Assembly (NCBI RefSeq): GCF_030730865.1
Contig: NZ_JAVALZ010000002.1
Location: forward strand, 310,001-374,000
Length of the DNA: 64,000 bases
DNA from: Uliginosibacterium sp. 31-16
GTDB lineage: Bacteria; Pseudomonadota; Gammaproteobacteria; Burkholderiales; Rhodocyclaceae
Reading direction: 5' to 3'
The position numbers and the translations under genes are program-made. How positions within the stretch are numbered: position 1 is the first letter of the stretch; the number at the start of each line of letters is the position of its first letter. Below, one piece after another: positions 56,163 through 64,000 of this stretch. The notes beneath the pieces were generated by a model. That model was not told the DNA's origin and did no database searches. It saw only the letters and a list, made by a program, of their open reading frames with translations.

Positions 56163-58349
56163 ATGCAATTCGATTCTGCCGCCCTGCGCCGCTTCTGGTC
56201 CCACGACAAGACTCTCGACAGCCTGAAAGTCGCGCTGGCCTTCGGGGGCATCCTGTTGTTCTGCTTCGGCAACGATCACGAAAACTGGCTGATCGGCCTG
56301 ATCCTCGGCGTGATTGCCGCGGCACTGGCTGAAACGCCAGACCGCTTCGCCGGTCGCCTCAAGGCCTTGCTGGTCACCCTGCTTTGCTTCGGGGTGGCGT
56401 CGGTTTCCGTGCGCCTGCTCTTTCCCTATCCCTGGCTGTTCGCTGTCGGTCTGGCCTGCTCGACCTTCGGCTTCGTGATGCTCGGCGCGGTGGGAGAGCG
56501 CTATGCCACCATCGCCACCGCATCGGTCATTCTGGCGATCTACGCGATGCTGGGCGTTGATCAGCATGGCACGGCGGCAGGCAGTTTCTGGCAGGAGCCG
56601 GCGCTGCTGCTGGCGGGGGCGAGCTGGTATGGCGCCATTTCCCTGCTGGCCGCCGGATTCTTCGCCAGCCGCCCGGCCCGCCAGGTGGTGGCGCAGGTTT
56701 TTCATGGTCTGGCGCACTATCTGGAGATCAAGGCTGCGCTGCTCGAACCGGTGCGCGGACGCGATGTGAAAGCCCTGCGCCTGGCGCTGGCCGCACAGAA
56801 CGGCCGGGTCGTCGGCGACATGAACCGGGCACGCCAGATCCTGTTGCTGTGGACGAAATCGGCGGACCCTGCCAAGGGCAGTCGCAGCTATCTGCAGTGG
56901 TATTTTCTGGCGCAGGAGGTACATGAGCGTGCCAGCTCTGCCCACCATCCCTATGAAGCGCTGAGCGAGGCCTTTGCGCGCAGTGATGTGCTGTTCCGCT
57001 GCCAGCGCCTGATGAGCCTGCAGGCGGCAGCCTGTGCCCGGCTGGGCGATGCCATCGCCCAGGGCGAGATGTTCGACTACGGTAGCGAGGGCGCGCTGGC
57101 ACTGGAAGAACTCGGCGGTGCGCTGGGTCACGTGCAGGCCGCTGGCATGCAGGACAAGGCCCTGATCGGTGCGCTGGCCGATCTGTGCCGCAACATCAGC
57201 ACCATCGAGTTGCGTCTGGCCCGCGCTGCCCGCCCCAGCGAACTGGCGGCACTGGACGACAGCACGCTGCGCGACAGCGATCCGCAAACCCTGGGCGAAA
57301 TGTGGCGCAGCCTGCGCCAGCAATTCACCCCCTCCTCCCGCCGCTTTCGCCACGGCCTTCGCCTGTCTGCCGCGCTGACGGCCGGCTACGCCCTGCTCTC
57401 CCTGTTCGATCTGCCACAGGGCTACTGGGTGATGCTCACCACCGTTTTCGTCTGTCAGCCCAACTTCAGCAGCACCTGGCTGCGCCTGGGCCAGCGCATG
57501 GTCGGCACGCTGGCCGGCCTGCTGGGGGCGACGCTGTTCATCTCGGCCTTTCCGCATCCGCTGGCACAGCTGGCCCTGATCGTCGCCGCCGGTGTGGCAT
57601 TCTTTGCCTTCCGCCACGAACGCTACACGCTGGCCACCACCTTCATCACCGTGCTGGTGATGCTGTGTTTCAACCAGTTCGGCAGCAGCTATGCGCTGAT
57701 CGGCCCGCGCCTGTTCGACACAATGCTGGGCTGCGCGCTGGCGATGGGGGCAGTCGCCTTCATCCTGCCCGAATGGCATGGCAAGCGCGTGCACCACGCC
57801 ATGGCCCGCAGCCTGAGCCTGAGCGCCCTCTATCTGGCCGAAATTCTTGACCAATACCGCAGCGGCCCGCGCGACGATCTGCCCTACCGCATCGCCCGGC
57901 GCGACGCCCACAACGCCGACGCCGAACTCTCCAGCACCCTGGCCAGCATGCTGACGGAGCCGGAACGCTACAGCCTGCCGCCCGATGCGGCCTACCGTTT
58001 CCTGTGCGCCAGCCACACCCTGCTCGGCTATGTCTCGGCGCTGGGGGCTCACCGCGAACGCGACAGCGAAATCCAGTCCGAACCGGTCCGGCTCCTGGAA
58101 AGCCGCGTCCAGCAAGGACTCCAAGCCATTGCTGCGGCGCTGGCCGCACGCAGCCCTGTCATACACGACATGCCTGCTGCAGAACCCCGCCCGGAAACGC
58201 TCTCCACCGACGTGAGCGAAACCACCCGGCGCGTGCTGCGCCAGCTGGCGCTGATCGAGGCGCTGCTGCCGGAGCTGGCCGAACTGGCGAGCGGATTTTC
58301 CGTGACGCCACCCGCTGAACACCACCCAGAACAAGGACGCCTGGCATGA
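56163..58349 (+). CDS. yccS: YccS/FUSC-family inner-membrane protein
   Basis: A 728-residue protein with two membrane blocks (about residues 20-165 and 400-520), each with several helices, separated by a soluble domain and followed by a cytoplasmic tail. The second block has the FUSC motif G-Y-W-V-M-L-T-T-V-F-V-C-Q-P. Related proteins (YccS, YhfK, AaeB) are presumed exporters of aromatic acids or other compounds. Its TGA overlaps the next start. ATG 56163 fits the family N-terminus. Confidence 0.82.
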   Translation: MQFDSAALRRFWSHDKTLDSLKVALAFGGILLFCFGNDHENWLIGLILGVIAAALAETPDRFAGRLKALLVTLLCFGVASVSVRLLFPYPWLFAVGLACSTFGFVMLGAVGERYATIATASVILAIYAMLGVDQHGTAAGSFWQEPALLLAGASWYGAISLLAAGFFASRPARQVVAQVFHGLAHYLEIKAALLEPVRGRDVKALRLALAAQNGRVVGDMNRARQILLLWTKSADPAKGSRSYLQWYFLAQEVHERASSAHHPYEALSEAFARSDVLFRCQRLMSLQAAACARLGDAIAQGEMFDYGSEGALALEELGGALGHVQAAGMQDKALIGALADLCRNISTIELRLARAARPSELAALDDSTLRDSDPQTLGEMWRSLRQQFTPSSRRFRHGLRLSAALTAGYALLSLFDLPQGYWVMLTTVFVCQPNFSSTWLRLGQRMVGTLAGLLGATLFISAFPHPLAQLALIVAAGVAFFAFRHERYTLATTFITVLVMLCFNQFGSSYALIGPRLFDTMLGCALAMGAVAFILPEWHGKRVHHAMARSLSLSALYLAEILDQYRSGPRDDLPYRIARRDAHNADAELSSTLASMLTEPERYSLPPDAAYRFLCASHTLLGYVSALGAHRERDSEIQSEPVRLLESRVQQGLQAIAAALAARSPVIHDMPAAEPRPETLSTDVSETTRRVLRQLALIEALLPELAELASGFSVTPPAEHHPEQGRLA

Positions 58350-59419
58350 TGCTCGAAGACCACCGCAGCCCCCTGCGCATCCCCTGTCAGCACGCTGACG
58401 CCGCCAGTCGCTGGGTCGCGCTGGTGAATTCGCCGGACGACTGGGCCGCCTTCAAAACCATGTGTCTGGCGCTGCGCAAGGCTTATTTCGGCACCTTCAC
58501 GGCGCGCCTGCTGTGCTGGCTGGTGTATCGACTGGTGTATGGCCACTCGGGCCGCTACATCAGCTGCAGCGATTACCTGGCGGACACCACCGGAGTGATT
58601 TCGCGGGCGCAGATGGCGATCATGCAGCGTCAGTACACCTGGGCGCATGTGGCCTACAACTTCATCCCCGGCTGCACTACCAGTTGCGTGCGCAGCAGTG
58701 AGGGCTGGCGCATGATGCGCAGCCTGGACTGGGGCAATGTGCCGGTGATGGCACCCGCCGTGCGCGCTTACGATCTGGTTGATGCCCAGGGCAAGGTGAC
58801 GCATACGGCCGGCGTACAGGGCATGGTGGGGGTGCTGACGTTCGCGCGCCCCGGCCTGTGCGGAGCCATCAATTTCGCGCCCAAGCAACGCAGCTTTGCG
58901 CCCGCGCGTTTCCAGAGCGATCCGCTGTTCGTGCTGCGCGATCTGGTGGAGGACACCCGCATCGACACGCTGGAAGCCGCAATTGCCTTCATCAGCCGGC
59001 AGCGCGTATCCAGCCCGGTATTCATCAGCCTCGCCAGCGACACCTCGGACAATGCCGCCGTCGTCGAGATTGCCCACGACGGGCGCCAGAACGTGCGCTA
59101 CGCGCAGGATGGCCTGCTGGTGCAGACCAACCACTTCGATCCGGCCGGGCCGTTTGCCAGTGAAAACAGCCCGCCGTATGAAACGGAGCCGCCGGAGGGC
59201 TGGGAGCACAGCAACCTGCTGCGCAATTCGCGCCGCCGCCGTGATGACCTGATGACCGCCCTGCAGCCGCTGGTCGGAGCCAGTGCCGCTGCCGTTGAAG
59301 CGGGCTGCCTGGAGGCCTATACCGTGGCGCCGGTGTGGAACCACGAAACGATCTACTGGACCTTTGCCGATCCGGCGGCGGGTTCGCTACGCCTCTGGGG
59401 ACGTCAGGTCGAGGCCTGA
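58346..59419 (+). CDS. Ntn-hydrolase-like protein (acid ceramidase/C45 type)
   Basis: A 357-residue protein without a signal peptide. The region G-C-T-T-S-C-V-R-S-S-E-G followed by R-S-L-D-W-G resembles the nucleophile and R-x-L-D-W motifs of acid ceramidase, N-acylethanolamine amidase and peptidase C45. The Cys lies about 105 residues in, consistent with an N-terminal propeptide removed by self-cleavage. Further N-H-F-D near residue 265 fits. Family assignment is tentative. Overlap with yccS (ATGATG at 58346) implies translational coupling. Confidence 0.5.
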   Translation: MMLEDHRSPLRIPCQHADAASRWVALVNSPDDWAAFKTMCLALRKAYFGTFTARLLCWLVYRLVYGHSGRYISCSDYLADTTGVISRAQMAIMQRQYTWAHVAYNFIPGCTTSCVRSSEGWRMMRSLDWGNVPVMAPAVRAYDLVDAQGKVTHTAGVQGMVGVLTFARPGLCGAINFAPKQRSFAPARFQSDPLFVLRDLVEDTRIDTLEAAIAFISRQRVSSPVFISLASDTSDNAAVVEIAHDGRQNVRYAQDGLLVQTNHFDPAGPFASENSPPYETEPPEGWEHSNLLRNSRRRRDDLMTALQPLVGASAAAVEAGCLEAYTVAPVWNHETIYWTFADPAAGSLRLWGRQVEA

Positions 59420-59446
59420 AGAGCCGCGTCTGGCGGGCCTCTCCAG
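59415..59446. repeat. REP-like palindrome overlapping a stop codon
   Basis: CCTGAAGAGCCGC-GTCTG-GCGGGCCTCTCCAGC. The TGA of the Ntn-hydrolase-like gene lies inside the left arm. Confidence 0.65.
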
Positions 59447-59493
59447 CCGCCCTGCTCGCTCACCCCCTCTGCACAAGCCTCTGACGGCAGGCA

Positions 59494-59527
59494 TCCTGAA
59501 GATGCCCGCCCCATGCGGCTGTGCGGG
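59494..59527. repeat. REP-like palindrome, diverged
   Basis: CCTGAAGATGCCCGC against GCGGCTGTGCGGGG, adjoining the end of the DUF4124 gene. Confidence 0.5.
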
Positions 59528-59530
59528 GAG

Positions 59531-60097
59531 CTACTTGCCGATCGGCTTGAAGGCGGATTTGCCGGCTTTCGGGCTGTCGCTGCTGACGCTGGCCGCCGGT
59601 TCCGATTGCTGAGGCGCTGGCTGCGGCCGCGGCGGCGGCACCGGCCGATGCGCAGGGCGGATCGGTGGCTGGTTCCAGCCGGGGATCACGACCGGCGGAT
59701 TGTTGAGCTGGTTGTCGGCCTCGTTCTCGCAATTGCCGCGCCGCTCCCGCTGACACTGCTCAATGAGCTGCTTGCGGCGCTCGGCGCGCGGATCACTGAC
59801 CCGGGTATCGGCCGGTTCAGACGCCTCGGCTGACGGACTGATGCCGCCACCGCGCACCTCGCCAGCCTCATCCTTCGCCACACTCTTGCGGGGTGCCGCA
59901 GGTTCGGCCGGAGCCGGCGGCGGCACCACGATGGCCGGCACCACCGTCACACCCCCCGACACTTTCTTGGTTTGAGTCCCTTTGGGTGGCACATCGCCGT
60001 ACTGGATCTTGCCATCGGCATCGACCCACTTGTAGATCTCGGCTTGCGCGCTGAGTGCGCAGGCACACAGGACAATCAGCAACAGACTGCGTTTCAT
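59531..60097 (-). CDS. secreted DUF4124 protein, proline-rich
   Basis: A 188-residue protein with a signal peptide (about residues 1-19, ending A-Q-A-E). The DUF4124 motif is I-Y-K-W-V-D-A-D-G-K-I-Q-Y-G-D-V-P-P. A Pro-rich linker and a C-terminal Pro/Gln-rich tail follow, with two Cys in the middle. Unknown function; related to the DUF4124 protein at 14.4 kb. Confidence 0.75.
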   Translation of the reverse strand: MKRSLLLIVLCACALSAQAEIYKWVDADGKIQYGDVPPKGTQTKKVSGGVTVVPAIVVPPPAPAEPAAPRKSVAKDEAGEVRGGGISPSAEASEPADTRVSDPRAERRKQLIEQCQRERRGNCENEADNQLNNPPVVIPGWNQPPIRPAHRPVPPPRPQPAPQQSEPAASVSSDSPKAGKSAFKPIGK

Positions 60098-60162
60098 GGA
60101 CAGCTCCCAGGATTGGCGCCATCTGCGGGCGCTCGATTCATTTGGCTACAACAATGATGCAC

Positions 60163-61203
60163 TCAAACCACGGTTATTCCGGGAGTCCCCGGCATCAGTT
60201 CTCCGATAACGCTTGCGGCCCCGAATCCGTTGTCACGGAACAGGCGCAAAACGTCCCCGGCGACGGACGGCGTGCAGCTCACCAGCAGCCCACCACTGGT
60301 TTGCGGGTCCGTCAGCAGAGTCTGCTGCCAGTCGGCAAAGCCTGATGGCAGCGTCACTTCCGGGCCATACGCCTTCCAGTTGCGCGGGCTGGCACCGGTG
60401 CGGGTGCCCTCACGGGCAAAGCCCTCGGCCAATGCAATCCGCGGCACCGCATTGAACTCGATCCGCGCCGCCAGCTTCGAGCCGCGGCAGATTTCCAGCA
60501 AATGACCGGCAAGGCCGAAGCCCGTCACATCGGTGATGGCATGCACGGCATCCAGTGCTGCCAGCGCCGGGCCGACGCGATTGAGCTGGGTCGTGTGGCG
60601 GATCATTTCGGCATACCCGGCCGCATCCAGCACGCCCTTCTTCAGCGCGCCGGAAAGGATCCCGACACCCAGCGGCTTGCCCAGAATGAGTACGTCACCG
60701 GCACGTGCATCGGCATTGCGCCGCACCTTGTCCGGGTGCACCAGCCCCAGCCCAACCAGACCGTAGATAGGTTCGAGCACATCGATGGAGTGTCCGCCGG
60801 CAATCGGAATGCCCGCTTCGCGACACACGCTGGCGCCGCCTTCTAGCACTTTGCCGATCACCTCGGGCGGCAGCTTGTCCAGCGGCATGCCGACAATCGC
60901 CAGGGCCATGATCGGCGTGCCGCCCATGGCGTACACGTCGGAGATCGCATTGGTCGCGGCGATGCGCCCGAAGTCATACGGATCATCGACGATGGGAGTG
61001 AAAAAGTCGGTGGTGGCGATCAGCGCCTGACCGTCGTTGAGGCGATACACCGCCGCGTCGTCCGAGGTTTCGATTCCCACCATCAATTCGGGCGGAATGA
61101 TCCCCTGCGGCGCCCGCGCGAGAATATCGGCGAGCACGCCGGGCGCGATTTTGCAGCCACAGCCACCGCCGTGGGAGAATTGCGTCAATCTGATTTCTTG
61201 CAT
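60163..61203 (-). CDS. selD: selenide, water dikinase
   Basis: A 346-residue enzyme that makes selenophosphate from selenide and ATP. The N-terminal catalytic loop is G-G-C-G-C-K, with Cys rather than selenocysteine and the essential Lys. ATP and metal residues appear in T-T-D-F-F-T-P-I-V-D-D-P-Y and the family-typical G-G-H-S-I-D. Start ATG 61203; a TTG two codons earlier is possible. It is divergent from selU with only 12 bp between the start codons. Confidence 0.95.
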   Translation of the reverse strand: MQEIRLTQFSHGGGCGCKIAPGVLADILARAPQGIIPPELMVGIETSDDAAVYRLNDGQALIATTDFFTPIVDDPYDFGRIAATNAISDVYAMGGTPIMALAIVGMPLDKLPPEVIGKVLEGGASVCREAGIPIAGGHSIDVLEPIYGLVGLGLVHPDKVRRNADARAGDVLILGKPLGVGILSGALKKGVLDAAGYAEMIRHTTQLNRVGPALAALDAVHAITDVTGFGLAGHLLEICRGSKLAARIEFNAVPRIALAEGFAREGTRTGASPRNWKAYGPEVTLPSGFADWQQTLLTDPQTSGGLLVSCTPSVAGDVLRLFRDNGFGAASVIGELMPGTPGITVV

Positions 61204-61215
61204 CGTCAAACCCTA

Positions 61216-62262
61216 ATGTCCAAAGCCGTGGTGACCCTAGCAGATATCTCGGCCTTCGACGAGATCATCGACGTCCGTTCGCCGGCCGAATATTCCGAAG
61301 ATCGTATCCCCGGCGCAATCAACTGCCCTGTGCTCGACAACGAACAGCGCGCCCTGATCGGCACCCTGTACAAGCAGCACTCGCCTTTCGAGGCACGCCG
61401 CCTGGGCGGTGCGCTGGTCGCCGAGAACATCGCCCGTCACCTGAAAACCACCCTCGCCGACCGCCCGAAAAACTGGCGCCCGCTGCTTTACTGCTGGCGC
61501 GGCGGCATGCGCAGTGGCTCCTTCGTGACCTGGATGCGACTGGTCGGCTGGCAGGCCTGCCAGCTCGAAAACGGTTACAAGACCTGGCGTCAGCACGTCA
61601 TCGACGATCTCGCCGCGATTCCCGCGAGGCTGGATCTGCGTGTGCTGTGCGGCGCCACCGGCAGCGCCAAGACCGCCGTGCTGCTGGCGCTGGCCCGCCA
61701 GGGCGCGCAGGTGCTGGATCTGGAAGGGCTCGCCGCACACAAGGGCTCGGTGCTCGGCGGTCTGCCCGAGCAGCCCCAGCCGGCGCAGAAATGGTTTGAA
61801 ACCACGATCCAGCAGACCCTCAAGGAATTCGACCCGGCCCGCCCGGTCTTCGTCGAAGCCGAAAGCCGCAAGATCGGCGCACTGTTCGTGCCTGAAGCGC
61901 TGGTCGCTGCGATGCGTGCGGCAACCTGCATCGAAATCAGCGCCACGCGCGAGGCCCGAATCGCCTACCTGCTGCGCGACTATGCCTGGCTGGGGGATGA
62001 GCCCGCGCGGCTGGCCGAAAAGCTGGGCTACCTCAAGGGTCACCTCGATAATGAAACCCTGGCGCGCTGGCAGGACTGGGCGCGCGCCCGGGCCCTGCCC
62101 GCACTGTATGCCGAGCTGATCGAGCGGCATTACGATCCGCTCTACGCCCGCTCGCAGAACCGCAACTTCACCCGCTTTGGCAGTGCCGCACGTTTCACGA
62201 CAGACGATCTGTCGGAAGCCGGCGTTGATAGCCTGGCCGGGGCCATTCTCACCACTTCCTGA
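61216..62262 (+). CDS. selU: tRNA 2-selenouridine synthase
   Basis: A 348-residue SelU (MnmH/YbbB) that replaces sulfur with selenium in the wobble 2-thiouridine of some tRNAs. The N-terminal rhodanese domain has D-V-R-S-P-A-E-Y and the active Cys in Y-C-W-R-G-G-M-R-S-G. The P-loop-like domain has G-A-T-G-S-A-K-T, and E-A-E-S-R-K-I-G follows. ATG 61216 matches the family start. It uses the selenophosphate made by the adjacent selD. Confidence 0.95.
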   Translation: MSKAVVTLADISAFDEIIDVRSPAEYSEDRIPGAINCPVLDNEQRALIGTLYKQHSPFEARRLGGALVAENIARHLKTTLADRPKNWRPLLYCWRGGMRSGSFVTWMRLVGWQACQLENGYKTWRQHVIDDLAAIPARLDLRVLCGATGSAKTAVLLALARQGAQVLDLEGLAAHKGSVLGGLPEQPQPAQKWFETTIQQTLKEFDPARPVFVEAESRKIGALFVPEALVAAMRAATCIEISATREARIAYLLRDYAWLGDEPARLAEKLGYLKGHLDNETLARWQDWARARALPALYAELIERHYDPLYARSQNRNFTRFGSAARFTTDDLSEAGVDSLAGAILTTS

Positions 62263-62278
62263 ACCACTGCCGATACCC

Positions 62279-62767
62279 ATGAGCAAACCGAGCAAACGCC
62301 CCTCCCGCCAGAAGCTGGCTTCACGTCCGCAGAGTCTTGCGGATTATCAGCACAAGCAGCCGGCAAACGCCCTGCTGAGCCTGATCGGCATTCCCCTGCT
62401 GGTCTGCGCACTTTCCGCCTGGAACCACGCGGATTATCGCGGCAGCCTGATATCCCTCTGCGTGCTGATGATCATCGGGGCCTACCTGTTTGCCTCGCTG
62501 AGCATCTCGGTCACGGCGGACACCCTGCACTGGCGCTTCGGCCCCGGCCTGATCCGCAAGCAACTGCCCCTGAACGAAATCGCCAGCGCCGAAATGACCC
62601 GCTCCACCTGGCTGGAGGGCTGGGGCATCCACTACACCCGGCGCGGCTGGCTCTACAACGTATCCGGGCGCGACGCGATACTGATTACCCAGAAAAGTGG
62701 CAAAAGCTTCCTGCTCGGCACGGATGACGTAGTGGGTTTGTGGGAAGCCCTGCAGCACCGGATCTGA
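62279..62767 (+). CDS. small membrane protein, hypothetical
   Basis: A 162-residue protein with a basic N-terminus, two hydrophobic helices (about residues 33-52 and 57-77) and a soluble domain with G-W-G-I-H-Y-T and L-I-T-Q-K-S-G-K-S-F-L-L-G-T-D. This layout resembles PH-like bacterial membrane proteins, but I do not name a family. It starts 16 nt after selU and may be co-transcribed. Confidence 0.6.
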   Translation: MSKPSKRPSRQKLASRPQSLADYQHKQPANALLSLIGIPLLVCALSAWNHADYRGSLISLCVLMIIGAYLFASLSISVTADTLHWRFGPGLIRKQLPLNEIASAEMTRSTWLEGWGIHYTRRGWLYNVSGRDAILITQKSGKSFLLGTDDVVGLWEALQHRI

Positions 62768-62784
62768 GCACCCGACAAGCCCAT

Positions 62785-62816
62785 CCTGAAGAGCCGCATG
62801 CAGCAAGGATCTGCAC
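62785..62816. repeat. REP-like palindrome
   Basis: CCTGAAGAGCCGC-ATGCA-GCAAGGATCTGC, 18 nt after the stop of the small membrane protein. The right arm has decayed. A GAAGAG-GC-CTCTTC palindrome follows near 62876-62898. Confidence 0.5.
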
Positions 62817-62982
62817 GCCCCCTGCCTGAAGAACAAGGTCGATTGCGACTCCCAGACCATGCCTCGCGCAAAGCCATGCCAGAAGAGGCTCTTCGGGAAG
62901 GTCGTGGGTGTTGACCTGAAACGGCCGGCCCCGGTCCGGCGGTGCTAGACTTCACGCCTTCCGAAAACCCTGATCCGACACC

Positions 62983-64000
62983 ATGAAGCGTTCCCGTTTC
63001 AGCCGCCGCAGCGGCCTTCCCCACGATGCCGACGATATCCTGTGGCTGGTCAATGGCCTGGCCGAATCGGGCAGTCGCGCCGAGGATGCGTTCTGGGAAC
63101 TGCGTCTGGCCAGCGCGGTGGATGAGTTGCTGCACTCGGAAAACGAAGACACGCTGATCACTCTGCTGGATCAGCTGCAGGCCTCCAATCAGCGCGCCTA
63201 CGATGTACTCGCCGACACCATCGAGACGCGCGCCGAGCAAAGCGCCAACGAACATGGCGAGATCCTGCTGATCGCCGCACCGGTGCTGGCTTGGTCGCGT
63301 TTCACGATTCCCGCCGGTACGATCCCGGCCAAGACCCTGAACAATCTGCGCGTGCATCTGCAGGCGCATGTGCTGGCCAGGGATGTGAAACTGGGTATCG
63401 CGAATGTGCTGTTCAGCCCGGACCAGTTGCCGCAGGGCTACTGCGACACGGCGCGCTTCACCGCCCAGATGACCGAGGCGACACTCGCCGAAGGTACCGT
63501 CATGTTTGATGCGGAAACCCTGCCGGAGACCTCGCGCTTTCTCTCTGATCTGCGCTACGTGCTGGCCGCCGTGCACGTCCAGCCCGGCGCACCGATTTTC
63601 CGCTGGCAGGAAAACGGCTGCTCACGCGAACAGGCGCTGGAGCAATGGCGCGCCCAGGGCGGCGCCTGCCTGCAGCCCATGCTGGCCGGTTGTGCCATGG
63701 AGCTGGAATTGCCGGACGCCTATTTCGCCGCTTGCCGTCAGGCCGACCGTGCCTCGCGCCCGTATTCAATCCGCGCCTCCACCGCCTTCCTGAGCACAAC
63801 GCTGGACATCGCGCCGAGCGACCTGCGCGCCATCGTCGCTCCCTTCTACGAGCGCCAGATCGAGGAATACCGGATCGGCTTCACCACGGCGGACAGCTCT
63901 GCCGTCGTACACGGCGTGGTCTGGCCGATGCTCGGACCAGAAGATGATGCCGGCGACGTCCCCGCCCAGATCGACGCCACGCTCAAAGACAGCGGCATCA
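62983..64000 (+). CDS. DUF2863 family protein, 3' end missing
   Basis: An open frame of 339 codons runs from ATG 62983 to the end of the window. The start M-K-R-S-R-F-S-R-R-S and G-L-A-E-S-G-S-R-A-E-D-A-F-W-E fit DUF2863 proteins, which are restricted largely to betaproteobacteria and have no known function. No signal peptide or helices are seen. The presence of this family supports the assignment of the organism. Confidence 0.75.
   Translation, partial: MKRSRFSRRSGLPHDADDILWLVNGLAESGSRAEDAFWELRLASAVDELLHSENEDTLITLLDQLQASNQRAYDVLADTIETRAEQSANEHGEILLIAAPVLAWSRFTIPAGTIPAKTLNNLRVHLQAHVLARDVKLGIANVLFSPDQLPQGYCDTARFTAQMTEATLAEGTVMFDAETLPETSRFLSDLRYVLAAVHVQPGAPIFRWQENGCSREQALEQWRAQGGACLQPMLAGCAMELELPDAYFAACRQADRASRPYSIRASTAFLSTTLDIAPSDLRAIVAPFYERQIEEYRIGFTTADSSAVVHGVVWPMLGPEDDAGDVPAQIDATLKDSGI

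Noticed and set aside
56022-58334. 770-codon leftward frame opposite yccS
   Set aside because: It is a GC-rich shadow, dominated by Gln/Ala/His/Arg with no motifs, while the rightward frame has clear helices and FUSC motifs.
60163-61203. SelD as a selenoprotein
   Set aside because: The catalytic loop reads G-G-C-G-C-K with cysteine codons and no in-frame TGA.

Overview
The window is GC-rich chromosomal DNA from a bacterium, most likely a betaproteobacterium near Rhodocyclales or Burkholderiales. That is inferred from gene content: a hisB-hisH-hisA-hisF-hisI-hisE-HIT-tatA-tatB-tatC run, ratA-rnfH opposite smpB, DUF2863, DUF4124 and DUF6116 proteins, a guaB-guaA-tadA run, and selD opposite selU. 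Most of it is housekeeping. No rRNA, tRNA, CRISPR array, prophage or transposase was found.

Layout. 1-5.8 kb: the end of a PsiF-repeat protein, a large PAS sensor kinase, a conserved hypothetical gene, an EamA exporter and a DUF3301 protein. 5.9-16.9 kb: a ROK regulator opposite a uracil permease, then the leftward guaB-MFS-guaA-DUF6116-tadA-L,D-transpeptidase run, a DUF4124 protein, ratA-rnfH, smpB and a TRIC-type channel. 17-24.9 kb: tatCBA, a HIT hydrolase and his genes, hisC, and a solute-binding protein. 25-28.5 kb: recQ followed directly by a retron. 28.6-35.2 kb: a pseudouridine synthase, DUF4253-yedF-yedE, kdgA-kdgK, a YkgJ protein and a lipocalin. 35.2-38.2 kb: a repeat-rich accessory stretch with a WG-repeat protein, an AbiH-family gene and an orphan secreted protein. 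38.2-43.9 kb: parC and a CheX/CheY/kinase module. 44.4-49.2 kb: a TRAP transporter and oligogalacturonate lyase. 49.3-52.3 kb: an epimerase, dinB and a hypothetical gene. 52.67-54.24 kb: two integron gene cassettes with no integrase. 54.4-64 kb: a rhamnogalacturonan-acetylesterase-like lipoprotein, DUF817, a YccS-like protein, an Ntn-hydrolase-like protein, DUF4124, selD/selU and a DUF2863 protein running off the end.

The main discovery candidate is the retron at 26.84-28.47 kb. Its reverse transcriptase has the retron-specific NAxxH and VTG motifs and a long N-terminal extension. The upstream leader holds a 15-nt a1/a2 inverted repeat with one mismatch, an AGC at the expected branch position, two msr-type hairpins and one msd-type hairpin. 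A sigma70-like promoter would start transcription at a1. No separate effector gene is adjacent.

A second candidate is the pair of integron cassettes. In each, the R'' box is the exact complement of that cassette's own 5' core, as a once-circular cassette requires. A third is a family of imperfect palindromes (consensus arms CCTGAAGAGCCGC and GCGGCTCTTCAGG) that recurs at about 18 sites, often 5-18 nt after a stop codon.

Metabolically, Ogl, the CE12-like esterase, the TRAP transporter, KdgK and KdgA together suggest growth on pectin through 2-keto-3-deoxygluconate. SelD, SelU and YedE/YedF suggest selenium use for tRNA selenouridine. All functions are read from sequence motifs by eye; no database search was run.
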